From Lycium barbarum (taxonomy: Eukaryota > Streptophyta > Magnoliopsida > Solanales > Solanaceae): a DNA stretch of 64,000 nucleotides. The stretch is from the NCBI RefSeq assembly GCF_019175385.1, contig NC_083337.1:163259713-163323712 (forward strand), given 5' to 3'. Of this stretch, positions 1 to 11,700 are shown in pieces (the first letter of the stretch is position 1; the number at the start of each line of letters is the position of its first letter). The notes beneath the pieces are model-generated. The model was not told the origin of the DNA, made no database searches, and was given only the letters and a program-made list of their open reading frames with translations. Made by a program: the position numbers and the translations under genes.

Positions 1-545
1 TGTTGGTATCATAGGAGATTGAGGAGTTTTTTTTTCTTAAAGCAATAAACTAGTCATCTATGATACCCTATCAGTATATGATATATACCGTGTGGGAATC
101 ATAGAGGACTAAGTAATAATGTAATAAATTTGGCTTATATGATACCCTATCAGTATATGATATATGTTAGGATGGTATCATAAAGGACTGCGTGTTTTTC
201 TTAAAAGAATAAACTGTCAGTCCTCTATGATACCTTGTCAGTATATGATATATCATGTGGGTGTCATAGAAGGAGTGGATAGTATTTTTTGAAGGAATGA
301 ATCAATCTTCTATGATACGATGTTAGTATATGATATATACCATGTGACTATCATAGAGGATTGAGTTTGTGTCTTTCTTGAAGGGATGAATTAGTCCTCT
401 ATGATACGATGTTAGTATATGGTATATACCATGCTGGTATCATGGAGGACTGAGTGTTTTTTTCTTGAAGAAATGAACCATCAATCGTGTATGATACCCT
501 ATCAGTGTATGATATATACCATGTGGGTATCATAGTATACTGCAA
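1..545. repeat. Minisatellite of ~87-bp units with internal inverted repeats
   Basis: About seven units recur every 80-91 bp, each recognised by a variant of ATCATAGAGGACT (near 4, 95, 175, 260, 347, 437 and 527). Most units also carry its reverse complement (AGTCCTCTATGATAC) and a TATCAGTATATGATATA block. Each unit can therefore fold on itself. The array reaches the left edge, so its full length is unknown. No coding potential is seen. Confidence 0.85.
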
Positions 546-639
546 AAGTATTTTTCAACTGCTACTGATTTGATATACTATATGCTAAAACAAATTATTT
601 TTTTGAGATATAATTAAAAGATAATATATCAGCTATCAT

Positions 640-1110
640 TTCTTATTGATGTAAAAAAAATAAAAAAGGAGCCAAAAGGTTTGTAGAATTAGATTATGAA
701 AAAAAGAAGGAAATAAAGAAAAAAATAATTTGACAAAAATGAAATTAGAAAAGGAGAAAAAACGTACATAAAAATCACTAGAAATTTAAAAAGAAGAATA
801 AATAAAAATAGCAAAAAAGGTTAATGAAATTAGATTATGGAGATAAAAAAGAGAAAAAAGTAATTGAAATAAAAAAAGAAACAATAAATAAAGAAACAAA
901 AACAAAGAAACAAAAACAAAGAAAATAAAAAATGAAAGAAAGGAGCTAGAATTAAATATGGAATCAAATTATAGTGAAAAAAGAAAATAAAAAATAGTAT
1001 GATTTGGGAAAAAAATGAACAAAAAAGGAGGAAAAAAGAAGAAGAAGAAGAGAAAGAAAAGAAGATAAGAAGTAGAGAAATAAAACAGAAAAGAAGAAAA
1101 AAGAGACAAT
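640..1110. repeat. Purine-rich (A/G) low-complexity tract
   Basis: The + strand is almost entirely A and G for about 450 bp. The phrase AATTAGATTATG recurs at about 687 and 829 with related sequence around it, suggesting diverged tandem copies. The open frames over this stretch (Lys/Glu-rich on +, Phe/Ser-rich on -) follow from the composition and are not called as genes. Confidence 0.75.
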
Positions 1111-1249
1111 TACCTACAATGGCTTTAGTGGGTGGAAAGGAAAAACAGTTTTGGGGGTATGAAATTAAGGGGGACATGAAAGGATATTTTTTTTTTTTTT
1201 TGGTAGTGGGCATTGGTGTTCTTTCCCCAATTTTTAAATAGGTTGAATT

Positions 1250-3140
1250 AAGCAGATAAAAATGAGGTGAGTTAATGAAATAAACGGGCCATTAACCCGC
1301 CCAAACCTAAATGGATTGCGGGCCATGATTCTATGGGCTGATTTTACCACCCCTAATTTCCACATATGCAGGTGCACTTGAGTGGGGATGTGGGGTTCAA
1401 AATTTTGAAAAAATAATTTAAGGGGGGAGGGGGGGGGGGGGGGGTTGCAAGTGCTGGTTAGGGTTTAAATTTTTTACAAAAAGGAAAATTTAACGGGGCG
1501 GGTGGAGGCCAGACTATATTTCTGAGAATGAAATTTTGGTATAAAGCAATTGCTGTATATAGTTTCTGTTTGTTAATTGTAGTTTGATTGAGACTAAACA
1601 CTTGATGACTTGGTTCCATTAGGCGCAAAATAAATAGTAATAAATAAACTAAAAACTAAAAATAATGAAAATAAATAAATTAAGATAGGTAGTAGTGATC
1701 TACTGGGCCAAACATGTTGATTCTTGGAAGTGTCACTATCCGTCATTTCCTATTATGGAAACAAGCTAAAAGTAAGGGAACTCAAATGGATCAAAGTTCA
1801 ATTTTCTAGCCACATAAAAACTACTAGTACTAACTACTAATTAATTAGGTTTTCTAATTATGTTGAAGATGACACAAATTTATCATTTCAAATCTATTCA
1901 TAGGTGGTTATCTATCTAAATTATAGGCTCATTATTCTCTCGTTGGCCATTTTAGGAGGGGGTGAGATTTTTAATTTTGAGCACAGATTGCAGCTTTAAA
2001 GTATCAAACATGTATCTAAATGTAATAGAGAAAATTACATTTTTTGTTTTTCATTTATCAAATAAAAAAATGAGAGGCACCCCCACTCCCCAATTGAGTA
2101 CAAATTATTCATCACTAATCTACAAGTAGTGGAACTTACAATCTCAATAATTTGCGTTTAACCGATCAAAATTAGAAGTACACCTATAAATTTGGATTCA
2201 ATGGATATTACCTCTAATTACCTTTAAGGTGGTGTGATCGTGTAACATCCTAATTAAACTCATAATTTTATGTTAGATGTGAATCTTTATCTCCGAATTA
2301 TGTGTTGGGATTGAAGAAGCAAACTTTTTCTCAGGGTGATAAAATTGGCCCATGCAATATGATTTATTTAATACGTCCAAGTTTAGGCAGGTTAATGACT
2401 CGCTCATTTTGATCCCTGATTTATTTAATCTAAAAGTTGTCTTATGTAGCCCAAATTAATTCATAAAAAACCTTGTCAAAACATTTTAGAAAAGATATTT
2501 TTGGTTTATTGATATGCTATATATACACATAACAAAAAAATTACTAGGTACCTAAATAAATTATAAGAAGACAAATAAAGAAATAAGAACTTACTAAAAA
2601 TTGGGTAAGTTGGGCTATGATTCAATATTTTTTAGCCGATTCTGACCCAACCTATTTTAGCTCAAGTAATCTTTTGGTGGGTTGGATTATAACTCATTGT
2701 TTAGCTAATTTTGACTCAACTTATTTTAGTTCAAGTGACATTTGGACCGGTTAATAACCCGCATGTTCTTTAGCTCAATCTAATTTTTCCGCTAAAGTTT
2801 AACACAACCACCCATTTAACACTTTAAAAAAAAATCTTTAAACTTATCGTTACTCTTTCCCTCTAAAAAACTTATTCTATATATTCAAGCTTAATAAATT
2901 TTAATTGAAAAAAAAAAAAAGAGGCTTCTCAAGTTGATCAACCGACAAGAGAAAATAGACTATTCTAGTGAATCGTACGGATCAAGATATACACTAGGAT
3001 TAGTTGCATTTTGGCTTTTGGGGTGCATGATATAAGTTGGGATATTTCACCACTAATTTTTTGTATCATATTTTGTATCATCATGGATAAATTTATACCT
3101 TGTACTAAACAAAGCACAAAATGAATCCTGGGATAAGAGA
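1250..3140. other. Gene-free AT-rich stretch with repeat debris
   Basis: No gene is supported. The stretch contains a run of 16 G at about 1429-1444. Near 2625-2760 two ~65-bp sentences are alike (TTTAGCCGATTCTGACCCAAC and TTTAGCTAATTTTGACTCAAC versions), reminiscent of degraded internal parts of DNA transposons. No intact terminal repeats were found. Confidence 0.5.
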
Positions 3141-3149
3141 TGAGATATC

Positions 3150-3292
3150 CCATCTTATCTCACTTATACTGGAATTATTTTATCCCATCCAAAAAATGAG
3201 ATAAAATAATCCAACTCTTGGGCTAAATTAATCCCGAAATTATAATCCCGGAATAATTTTGACTATCTACCAAACGACCGCTAAAAGACTTG
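3150..3292. mobile_element. Right-hand fragment of a Tourist/Harbinger-like MITE
   Basis: The end CTACCAAACGACCGCTAA, preceded by alternating ATCCC and GGAAT blocks, matches the style of the MITE at 16522-16753 (terminus ACCAAACAACCCCTTA, internal TTTTATCCCAC). A matching left terminus was not found, so this is probably truncated. Confidence 0.45.
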
Positions 3293-3769
3293 TTATGGTG
3301 GTCCAAAATAATGCTGGACACTTTGAAAACAATCCACTAGTTTACTGTATCAATGGTCCCTTTTTGAACAGTCATTTGTTGGCTATCGCAGGAATAAATC
3401 CGACAATGTTGCGGAGATCGATTAGATGGAAGAAGATATTTGCAAATCTTCCTGTTCGAGAGTAATCTATTATTTGTTGTTTTGTGCATATCTTTTGTTC
3501 ATGAATTTCTAGTGCAATGACTCTCGGTTAATATTGGTGGCAAAAGGCGATTTTAGCCTAAATCTGAGTGAACCAAAATAATTTGAATCAATAAATGAAT
3601 CATTGCTAATCCTATCCAAACTTTAGTTAGGTTGAAACATATTGATTCAAGATGGCTAAACAATACGCCATGGCCCAACTCGCTTTATTGTTTATACGGC
3701 AAGTTTTAGTATTTTTGTCTACTTAAAATTTGCATGATAAGAAAATTAAGGGAAAAACCTATTTATTAT

Positions 3770-3854
3770 AAGTATATATATATATATATAAACCTTATCA
3801 AATATTAGATTTTTTTTTGTTATATATATATATATATACCTTATCAAATATTAG

Positions 3855-3906
<52 letters not shown>

Positions 3907-3994
3907 AAAAAATAAATCTAACATTTGATAAGGTTTTGCAAGTGTCAATTTGGATTACATACAAAGTCCAAATCAAGCCGATGAGCTGAATTTT

Positions 3995-4042
<48 letters not shown>

Positions 4043-4165
4043 CAAAAAAAAAAATCTAGCATTTGATAAGGTTTTGCCAGTGTCAATTTGAATTACATAC
4101 AAAGTCCAAATCAAGCCAATGTTTGGATGAGCTGAATTTGGACCGGTCAATATAGACTTCATGAG
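3770..4165. repeat. TA microsatellites separating a duplicated ~90-bp segment
   Basis: Long (TA)n runs occur at about 3773-3790, 3822-3838, 3860-3904 and 3998-4040. Between and after them the same sentence, starting AACATTTGATAAGGTTTTGC and containing ATTACATACAAAGTCC, occurs at about 3920 and 4056. This looks like a local tandem duplication with expanded TA repeats. Confidence 0.8.
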
Positions 4166-4482
4166 TTAATAAATTAATGATGGATCATTAATCCATTAAA
4201 TTTTGAGTGAATGACAGGTCATATTTTCATTGATTAATTTTCGGCCCCTAATTTTATCAAACTCTTTATAGTTTATATTTATGGACGTTTAGGCCTTAAA
4301 CAAAATTTTGAGGACTTCTTCTGATCGAGATTTATATGTTAACGTGGCTATTACTAGTAAGCAAGCAGTATCGGCATGTTGTACCTCCTGTTTCATTCGT
4401 TATACTCGTTCCCTATATTATGAGCAGTGAAGTGACTAACCACAAATTTGCCCTTCGTCAGTTCGAGACATAATACTTATTA

Positions 4483-4954
4483 CGGAAAAGGGCCAAATTT
4501 ACCCCTGAACTTTAGAAAATAGTTCATCCATACCCTTCGTTATACTTTAGGGCCAATTATACCCTTACCGTTATACTATGGGGTAAATTATACCCTTATG
4601 TCTAACAGCTGCCACGTGGCACCATCCCAGCCCTTCAAAATTATTTTCCCCTTCAAATAATTTTTTACCCACTAAAATAACCCAACCCGACCCGATTTTT
4701 TTTTCCAGCCAAGGGGTAATGGGTTGGGTCCGAAAAAAAAATCGGGTCGGGTTGGGTTATTTTAGTGGGTAAAAAATTATTTGAAGGGGAAAATAATTTT
4801 GAAGGGCTGGGATGGTGCCACGTGGCAGCTGTTAGACATAAGGGTATAATTGACCCCATAGTATAACGGTAAGGGTATAATTGACCCTAAAGTATAACGA
4901 AGGGTATGGATGGACTATTTTCTAAAGTTCAAGGGTAAATTTGGTCCTTTTCCG
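4483..4954. mobile_element. Foldback MITE, Mutator-like, with 9-bp target duplication
   Basis: The 472-bp element is a long inverted repeat: the left arm from CGGAAAAGGGCCAAATTTAC is mirrored by the right arm ending TTTGGTCCTTTTCCG. Both arms also carry repeats of a TTATACCCTT-type block. It is flanked by perfect direct repeats TACTTATTA (4474-4482 and 4955-4963). A 9-bp target-site duplication is typical of Mutator-like elements. There is no coding capacity, so it would need a transposase from elsewhere. Related elements lie at 23853-24479 and 44357-44561. Confidence 0.88.
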
Positions 4955-5134
4955 TACTTATTATGGTATTACGTTTCAAACTAGAGAAGTTTGTTTATAT
5001 AACAACTTTCTCTATTTTTTTTTTAAACCAATTGCACATTTCATTACCTATTTTATGGTTTTAAAAAATTTCAACAGCGTATGATTTGCTGCGTTATTTA
5101 CCGTTATGTTACAGCCAAAAGCTTATCCTTTCTT

Positions 5135-5598
5135 GGATATAAATCCCACTAGAGCCGGTTTTGTTTCTATTTTCACTTACATATCAGGACCATCGACTTA
5201 TATTTGCAATATCGAATTTGACTTTTCAGAATCCTTGATCCTGACATATATATGTATTCACATAGGCCACTCATATTCTCTCAATCCAATCTATAAAGCT
5301 GCTATAACTTGACAATCTCTTACTTTATATAGAGCGATCCCCATAACTACAGGTGTTGGGATCGTTTGGGATATAAATCCTACTAGAGCCGGTTTTGTCT
5401 CTATTTTCACTCACATATCAGGACCATCGACTTATAATATCGAATTTGACTTTTCAGAATCCTTGGTCCTGACATATATATACATGTATTCACATAGGCC
5501 ACTCATATTCTCTCAATCCAATCTTTAAAGCTGCTATAACTTGACAATCTCTTATTTTATATATAGCGATTCCCATAACTACAGGTGTTGGGATCGTC
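5135..5598. repeat. Tandem duplication of a ~230-bp unit
   Basis: Copy 1 (about 5135-5365) and copy 2 (about 5366-5598) share long identical phrases, such as ACTAGAGCCGGTTTTGT, CAGGACCATCGACTTAT and CATAACTACAGGTGTTGGGA. Small differences include a few missing bases around the second TATATTTGC. The duplication is recent enough to align by eye. No gene is recognised in the unit. Confidence 0.9.
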
Positions 5599-5829
5599 TG
5601 GCATAACGCTCTAACGCACGTCGTTATGGCGCTTTGGAACACTGCTAATTATAATCGCCACTTCCTGCAAGCAACCGTCGGTCACAAATGGAAATAATTA
5701 TACCCTACATAGATGCTTCTAATTTCTTTGGAGATTCTTAATGCAGCATGCGTTGAAATCCACGTAGCAACTTACTACTCTAAACTTAAAACCAAAAAAA
5801 AAAAAAAATGAAATGAAATTTAAATTGGT

Positions 5830-6245
5830 CGAGAAAAACAACCGCGCTAGTCGGAATTTGGGGAAAGATATACAACGCTCTTTAGGCTCTCCTGATCAAA
5901 TTGGGAGTTCGCTTTGGCAATCCATGATTATCCTGCACCCAGCAATTTGAGGAGTTGGCCAGATACGGGTTCAATCCCTGCCTCGAAAAATTTTAGGACT
6001 TTAATTTGGAAAGATTCTAGTATCCTACCCATCTCATTCGATCGACTCCTCGTTGTCAGAAGTTCTGGTTCGATCAGAACTAGGAGTCTCATTCACTCAT
6101 TTATGGAAATGCCTTCTGTTTCCATGCATTCTCCACCGAGTCATCCAGTGATTAGCCAGTTTAATTTTTTTTCCATTCGATGATCTTCACTCTAGGGCGG
6201 ACTCCGTTCGGCCTGCCTTGATTGCCTAACTATATATATCCCGAG
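5830..6245. other. Block of atypical composition, possibly organelle-derived
   Basis: This ~400-bp block is visibly richer in G+C than its surroundings, and it holds a 90-codon open frame (5914-6183) that I do not recognise. The texture resembles plant organellar DNA inserted in the nucleus (NUPT/NUMT), but I could not match it from memory to a specific organellar locus. An old gene fragment is the alternative. Confidence 0.3.
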
Positions 6246-7734
6246 AAATGGGAAAAAAAAGTATGTGGACTAGTTTATTTGAATTAAGAGAAAAGACTGA
6301 AAGTGATCCCAATCAGATTCTTAAGTTTTTATTTGGAATTCGGTTTCTTGCAATATTAGTTTTGGCCATGAATAAGTTAAATCTATTATAGAATTGAAAA
6401 AAAAAAAAAGTAATTTAACACTCAAACTCTCACAGGTGTTTATAGAAAAATACAGCTAAATCGCGACAAAAGTGAAACCAAACAATTTGCTAATCAAATG
6501 CCACTGTAATTAAGTAACGTGTAAATTGTGTGTGCTGTCAAATCAAAACACTAACTCTACTGTTGGTATGTAGCGAACTGTAGGCTGTCACGTTCATATG
6601 TTTTGACGATTATGAAACGACTTAAAAAGTTTAGAATTAAAAAAGTTAAAGAGCAAATCATCAAACTGAAAGTCAATCTCCTCTCCCAAAGTTATTATTT
6701 ATCTTTTAAGTAATTACCTTCAATAATGTGGATTATCGTCTTCTATTCCTTCATTTTTTACAAATTATACTAAATTGATATCTAGCATGCATAGTATAAC
6801 TTTTCTCGCTCTTATTATATCACATTATTACTAATTATTTGATTCTGTTTTCTTTCTAAATCTAGTGAGATCGGTTTGAACAGTCAACAATATCGAATAA
6901 CCATTATGCTATTGCCTTTACTGGGGGTACACGCGTTGAGAAACAAGAGTGAAATTTGGTTGGTGTTGATGAAATTTTGTTTCCTTTTTGCTCTATTGGT
7001 ATGAGATAACATATGCTTGGTGAAATAGTCGAAATACGTGGAAGCTAACAAAAAATTATAATTGAAAAAAAATGCATATTTACGTTTTAATTCTTGAAAA
7101 AGTTCTCATGGGTGCGATAACTTTATTTATACTAACATACTTATTTATACCGTGAGATGTTGCTCTAAATTCTTATTCATGGTAGAAATAATTTATTTGA
7201 ACAATGATGATTCGTTATATAGCCAATTGCAACTTATTTAGGATTAACACATAGTTATCCTATTCGTCGAAAAATAATTTATTTCGAAATTTGTTTTCTA
7301 ACTTTTTTTCATACCATTTGATTCTATCCTTAGATTATAAATTTCAAAAAGAATTTAAAAAAGAAATACAGATGTATTGATGCCTTTGACCATTTATTGT
7401 ACATCATCAATTTGTCAAGTTGCTCCGATGAAATGAACCTCACAAGCAAATATGACATCACCTTAAGACAAAGCTGTGGATACTAGCTAGTACTGTGGAC
7501 AAGGCCACCATCAGAATATCAGTACACACTCTCTCTCTCACTTGAAGTGAGTATGGGGGAGTAAGGACTTTAAGCTACTATTTGTAATTTCTCTCTTTCT
7601 ATATGTATATAGTATGTAAACTGTAAACATTCCAAAAGCATTAATATCTCGCCCCCCTCGTCCGCTTCACATAAATCAGAGTGGTCACTTAACCAGATGC
7701 ACTCCCACCCACTCATTCCTTCAATCATAACACC
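6246..7734. other. Gene-free stretch upstream of YABBY2
   Basis: AT-rich, with no reading frame or repeat boundary that I can support. A CT run (CTCTCTCTCTC) lies near 7530 and a short C-rich phrase near 7651. The stretch may include distal regulatory DNA of the YABBY2 gene, but nothing specific can be assigned. Confidence 0.4.
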
Positions 7735-8731
7735 TTACCCCCCCCCCCACCGTCCACCCCCACCCCCAACCCCCACACACACGCCCGAAAGAATTCATCC
7801 AAAAGTAAAACTTCTTTTAGAATGAATTTAACTTATACAAGGTGATTACTATTCTAAATAAGCAATTAATACAATATATTATATTATATATAAAAGTTCA
7901 CTTAATGACTTATAAATTTGATAGTAATTTTTATACTGCCAGCGTATAAAAACTAAACTCTCTTTCTTTAGAGTATAGATATAGTGCTCGTCATAGAAAT
8001 TAAGCGCGTACATTATATTGTGTGGCTGAAATTCCGAACTAACATTTGCACTTATCAGTAAGTAAAGTCTCATTCACACCAAATATTTACAATAACTAAA
8101 CAGTTTAATACATATGATTAATCATTGAGTCCGTTAGTTGATCGTATAATATAAACACTTAGTGCAACTAAATTTTTACCTTTATTTCTTTTCTTTACTA
8201 ATTTTTTCCTTCTATAATGGTACTATATACCAGTTAAGGTGGTGGTCATTTTTTGGACATACCCTATTAATTACATTAGGTATAGATATGCATGACAACA
8301 ATAAATATCACTATATATGATGATCCCGTACTCCCACTACTTCCTTCACTCACTTTTCATCCTTCATCCCACCCCCACTCCACCCCACCCCACGCCTTTG
8401 CCCCAATACCGACCAGACCAGTCCAATCCCATCCATCTCTTCACCTCTAATATGTGTTGTTTTGTACCTTTCCTTTCTTTCTTCTCTCCAAACTCATACC
8501 CTATTTTATCCTCACTCTCTTACTAGCCTTTTCTTCCCTTTCCCCCCATCTTTTGTAGGTCTTTTCAACTCTTACTACAATTTCATAACATGAACATTAG
8601 ACATATTTCTTGATTTGGACACTTCATAATTAACTCTCACCCATCTTCATCAGCTAGTTTTCTTGATTATTCTTTTGGTTCTCCGTCTCTTCTTCGATCC
8701 GTGATTCCCGGCCTAAAAAAAATCCTTAAAA
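7735..8731 (+). promoter_or_regulatory. YABBY2 upstream region with two C-rich tracts
   Basis: This is the kilobase before the YABBY2 start codon. Two pyrimidine blocks stand out: 7737-7785 (runs of C broken by A, then CACACACAC) and 8364-8402 (repeats of CCCCA/CCACCCC). Their complements are G-rich strands with several G-runs. From about 8440 to the ATG the DNA is CT-rich, as plant 5' leaders often are. No TATA box could be assigned with confidence. Confidence 0.5.
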
Positions 8732-11700
8732 ATGTCACTGGACATGACATATTCGTCTTCCTTGGAACGTGTTTGCTGTGTTCACTGCACCTTCTGCAAC
8801 ACAAATCTCGCGGTACACTTCTTCAATTTGTTCATCTCCTCAAAATATTTAAGTCTTTTTAAGTTCTATCATGATTGCATGTTGGCAAATAAATTTAGAT
8901 CGAATCATTGGAAAATGAAGTCCATTTTCCGAGCTCATGTCTAAATATGATGAATAAAAGTTCAAACATGTTTTGGAAGTAAGTCTTTATCGTTCCATCT
9001 TGTCTTGATTTATAAAAGCAAATTTTGTGAAATTCAACAAAATTTTGTTAAAACGAAGTCTTCCCTTTTACTACAAGCGATAAGGGGTAGTGTGACTGTT
9101 AATTGGAGAGACTGTTCTTGAATTTGTAAAATTGTCATATTTTATGCTAATTTTCAGATAATTGAAAAAGGTGTTTCATTGTTTTCTCTTTTTCCTCCTT
9201 TCCTAGCTTGAATTTTGAAGGTTAATGGAAGGAAATAATAATTGAGTTGAGATCCAGTTAAGTTTTTCCAATCCCTATCCAACAAGTATTTAATTTGACT
9301 TTCATCATATGCATATCTAGGACTAGATCTCTGTATTAACGGTTACAGATATATATAGGTTTCAATAGGGTTCTTATGAATAGTTTAGTTTTTTTTTTTA
9401 AGGATTCAACTAAACGGTCCACCATTTAACAAGTTCGTTTCTTTGTACAAAAGACATAATTGGAGTATTTAATTGCTCATAATTTGTTTATCATTTTCCT
9501 TATAATTTTTCTTCAATTTATTGCTTGATCCTCTTTTCCCTTATCAGGTTCGTACTACTGCGCTGATCATAAATAATTGTACTAATCTTGAAACCATCAA
9601 ATTCTTTTTCCTGAATATAATCAACTCATAAGATTTCTTTTTTCTTTTTCCTCTTCTCATTTTGAATTGAAGAGAGAAAAATGATGATGATAGTGTCATC
9701 TAAGTTTTACATCAGAAATTAAAGAAGCTGCAGCAGCAGATTACACATTTGTATTTCTTTGTTTAATTTTCAATGATATTTTTTAATTGGCTTACTCATT
9801 ATGTATTTCTGTTCAGGTCATGTCATTTTCCTAGTTTAGTCTCCCTTTTCTAGTGACTGAGCAAAGGTCAGAAAAAGTCAAGATAGCACCGAAAGGAAAG
9901 GAAAAGAAAAGAGATGAGTCCAAGAGGCTACTTTAAAGGAAACTCCTTATAATAGTTATTACCGATGAAAGGGAAATTGGGAATTCTAGAGTTTCATCCT
10001 TAGCCTCTTTAATAGTAGTAATAATTGTAGAAGAGGAGGACAAAACAAGGAGATTAAGAAATCATGAGCTTTGGATTTTTGATAGAAATTTGTGATGTCG
10101 TAGGTAATCTGGGATTTTTTTTATAGAAATTTGTGAAAAACAATTTCTGACAAGTACATTTTCCAGGAAATCTATCGGCAGTCCCATAGAAAAATAAACA
10201 GAAGAAGCTAAATGTTAGTTCATAAAATACATAAATGAAGTTGAGGCTAGTTCACTTGATGAGTTTCATGCCTTCCACAATTGAGGTCGTGGATTCAAAC
10301 CACGTTTCTTTCCCTTTTCTCCCTATACTGGGTATTTTGTTGTTGTTGTAAATAAATAAAACACATAAATTTATCTTTTCCCTCCCATTTCTTTTCCTTT
10401 TTTTTTTTTTGCTTTTTGTTTTTCCTCTTTCATCGTCGTCTAAGGATAGTACATGGCTTAAATTAACTACTAGTAAAGTCTGCCCCCATTTTCTTTACCC
10501 TCCTTTTTATTTATAGTTAAACCCCATTCCTTTAAAATCTTAGCCTGCTCTCTTTCTCAATTGGTCATGGGGGTGGAGCTACAATAATGAAAGAGGCTCA
10601 ACAGGTTCTCTTTATCTACAAATATGATAAAAGTATTTTGTTTTGCATATCTATAAAGTGTTGAAAATATCCTTAACACATATTTTTTAATTAAATTGTT
10701 TTAGATTCAAGTTTGAATTTCATCATATGTGACATACATTCATCAACTTTTTTGAACCCCTAACTCTTAAGTCAAAAGTACACAGAATGTGTGTCTCAAT
10801 TTGCCAAATATAACTAGCTCTTTTACTGCAAATAGTAAAATCTCGTTAGGTACAAACGGTGAACTCTTTAAGGATTTTCCTGGAAAAAAGTGGGAGCACT
10901 TCCATGCTATTATATGCTTGACAATTAAATAGTTATTTTTCTTGTTGTCAGGTTAGCGTTCCATGCAACAGCATGATGACAGTAGTGACAGTAAGGTGTG
11001 GACACTGCGCAAATGTGCTTTCAGTTAATATTGGATCTTCTGTTCAGTTTCTTCCCCTTCAAGATTTACAGGTATAATATAAGTATATATGGCTGTTACT
11101 CCAGAATCATTTAATTAAATTTTGTGTTCTCTTCATTTGGTTCTTTCCTTTGATGGGCAAACAAGTATGTGGAGATAGTAATTTAGTATAGCATAATACT
11201 AGGTAAGTAGTAGTATTTATTTAATTAATGCATGTCAAGATATGCCAAAAAAACAAAGAACGAGTTTCCTATCAAGTCACCTAGATACTATATAACTACA
11301 GATAACTATCTATCAAGTAAATATTAATAACTTGAAAAATAAGATTGATTATGTGCTTGTATAAAAAATTACACTATTAATGCACGTAAGTTAAATCCTT
11401 TTAACAAAGGTTATGGTGCTAGTTTCTGATTCTTCATTTCTACCTTACAGAGTTCAAACTTTCATACTTTGTAAACAGCTTTTCTATAGAGTAACGGAGG
11501 AAGAGGGAGGCGGTATGGAAGATTGGTCCATTCTAAAAAGCTGAGTTTTTCGGTTTGGCCCCTCCCCCTCTCCCATGTAGTCGGAGTCCTTACAAGTCCG
11601 TCTCCTTTTTTTGTGAAATATATCAATACACGAGCTCTAACTTTTGTAAAATATTTAATAAACTAGTGTAATTAAATCATTTGCTCTTGCCAATATTGTC

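Noticed and set aside
830..1241. Overlapping Phe-rich (-) and Lys/Glu-rich (+) open frames
   Set aside because: They arise from the purine/pyrimidine tract; there is no domain, and composition alone explains the absence of stops.
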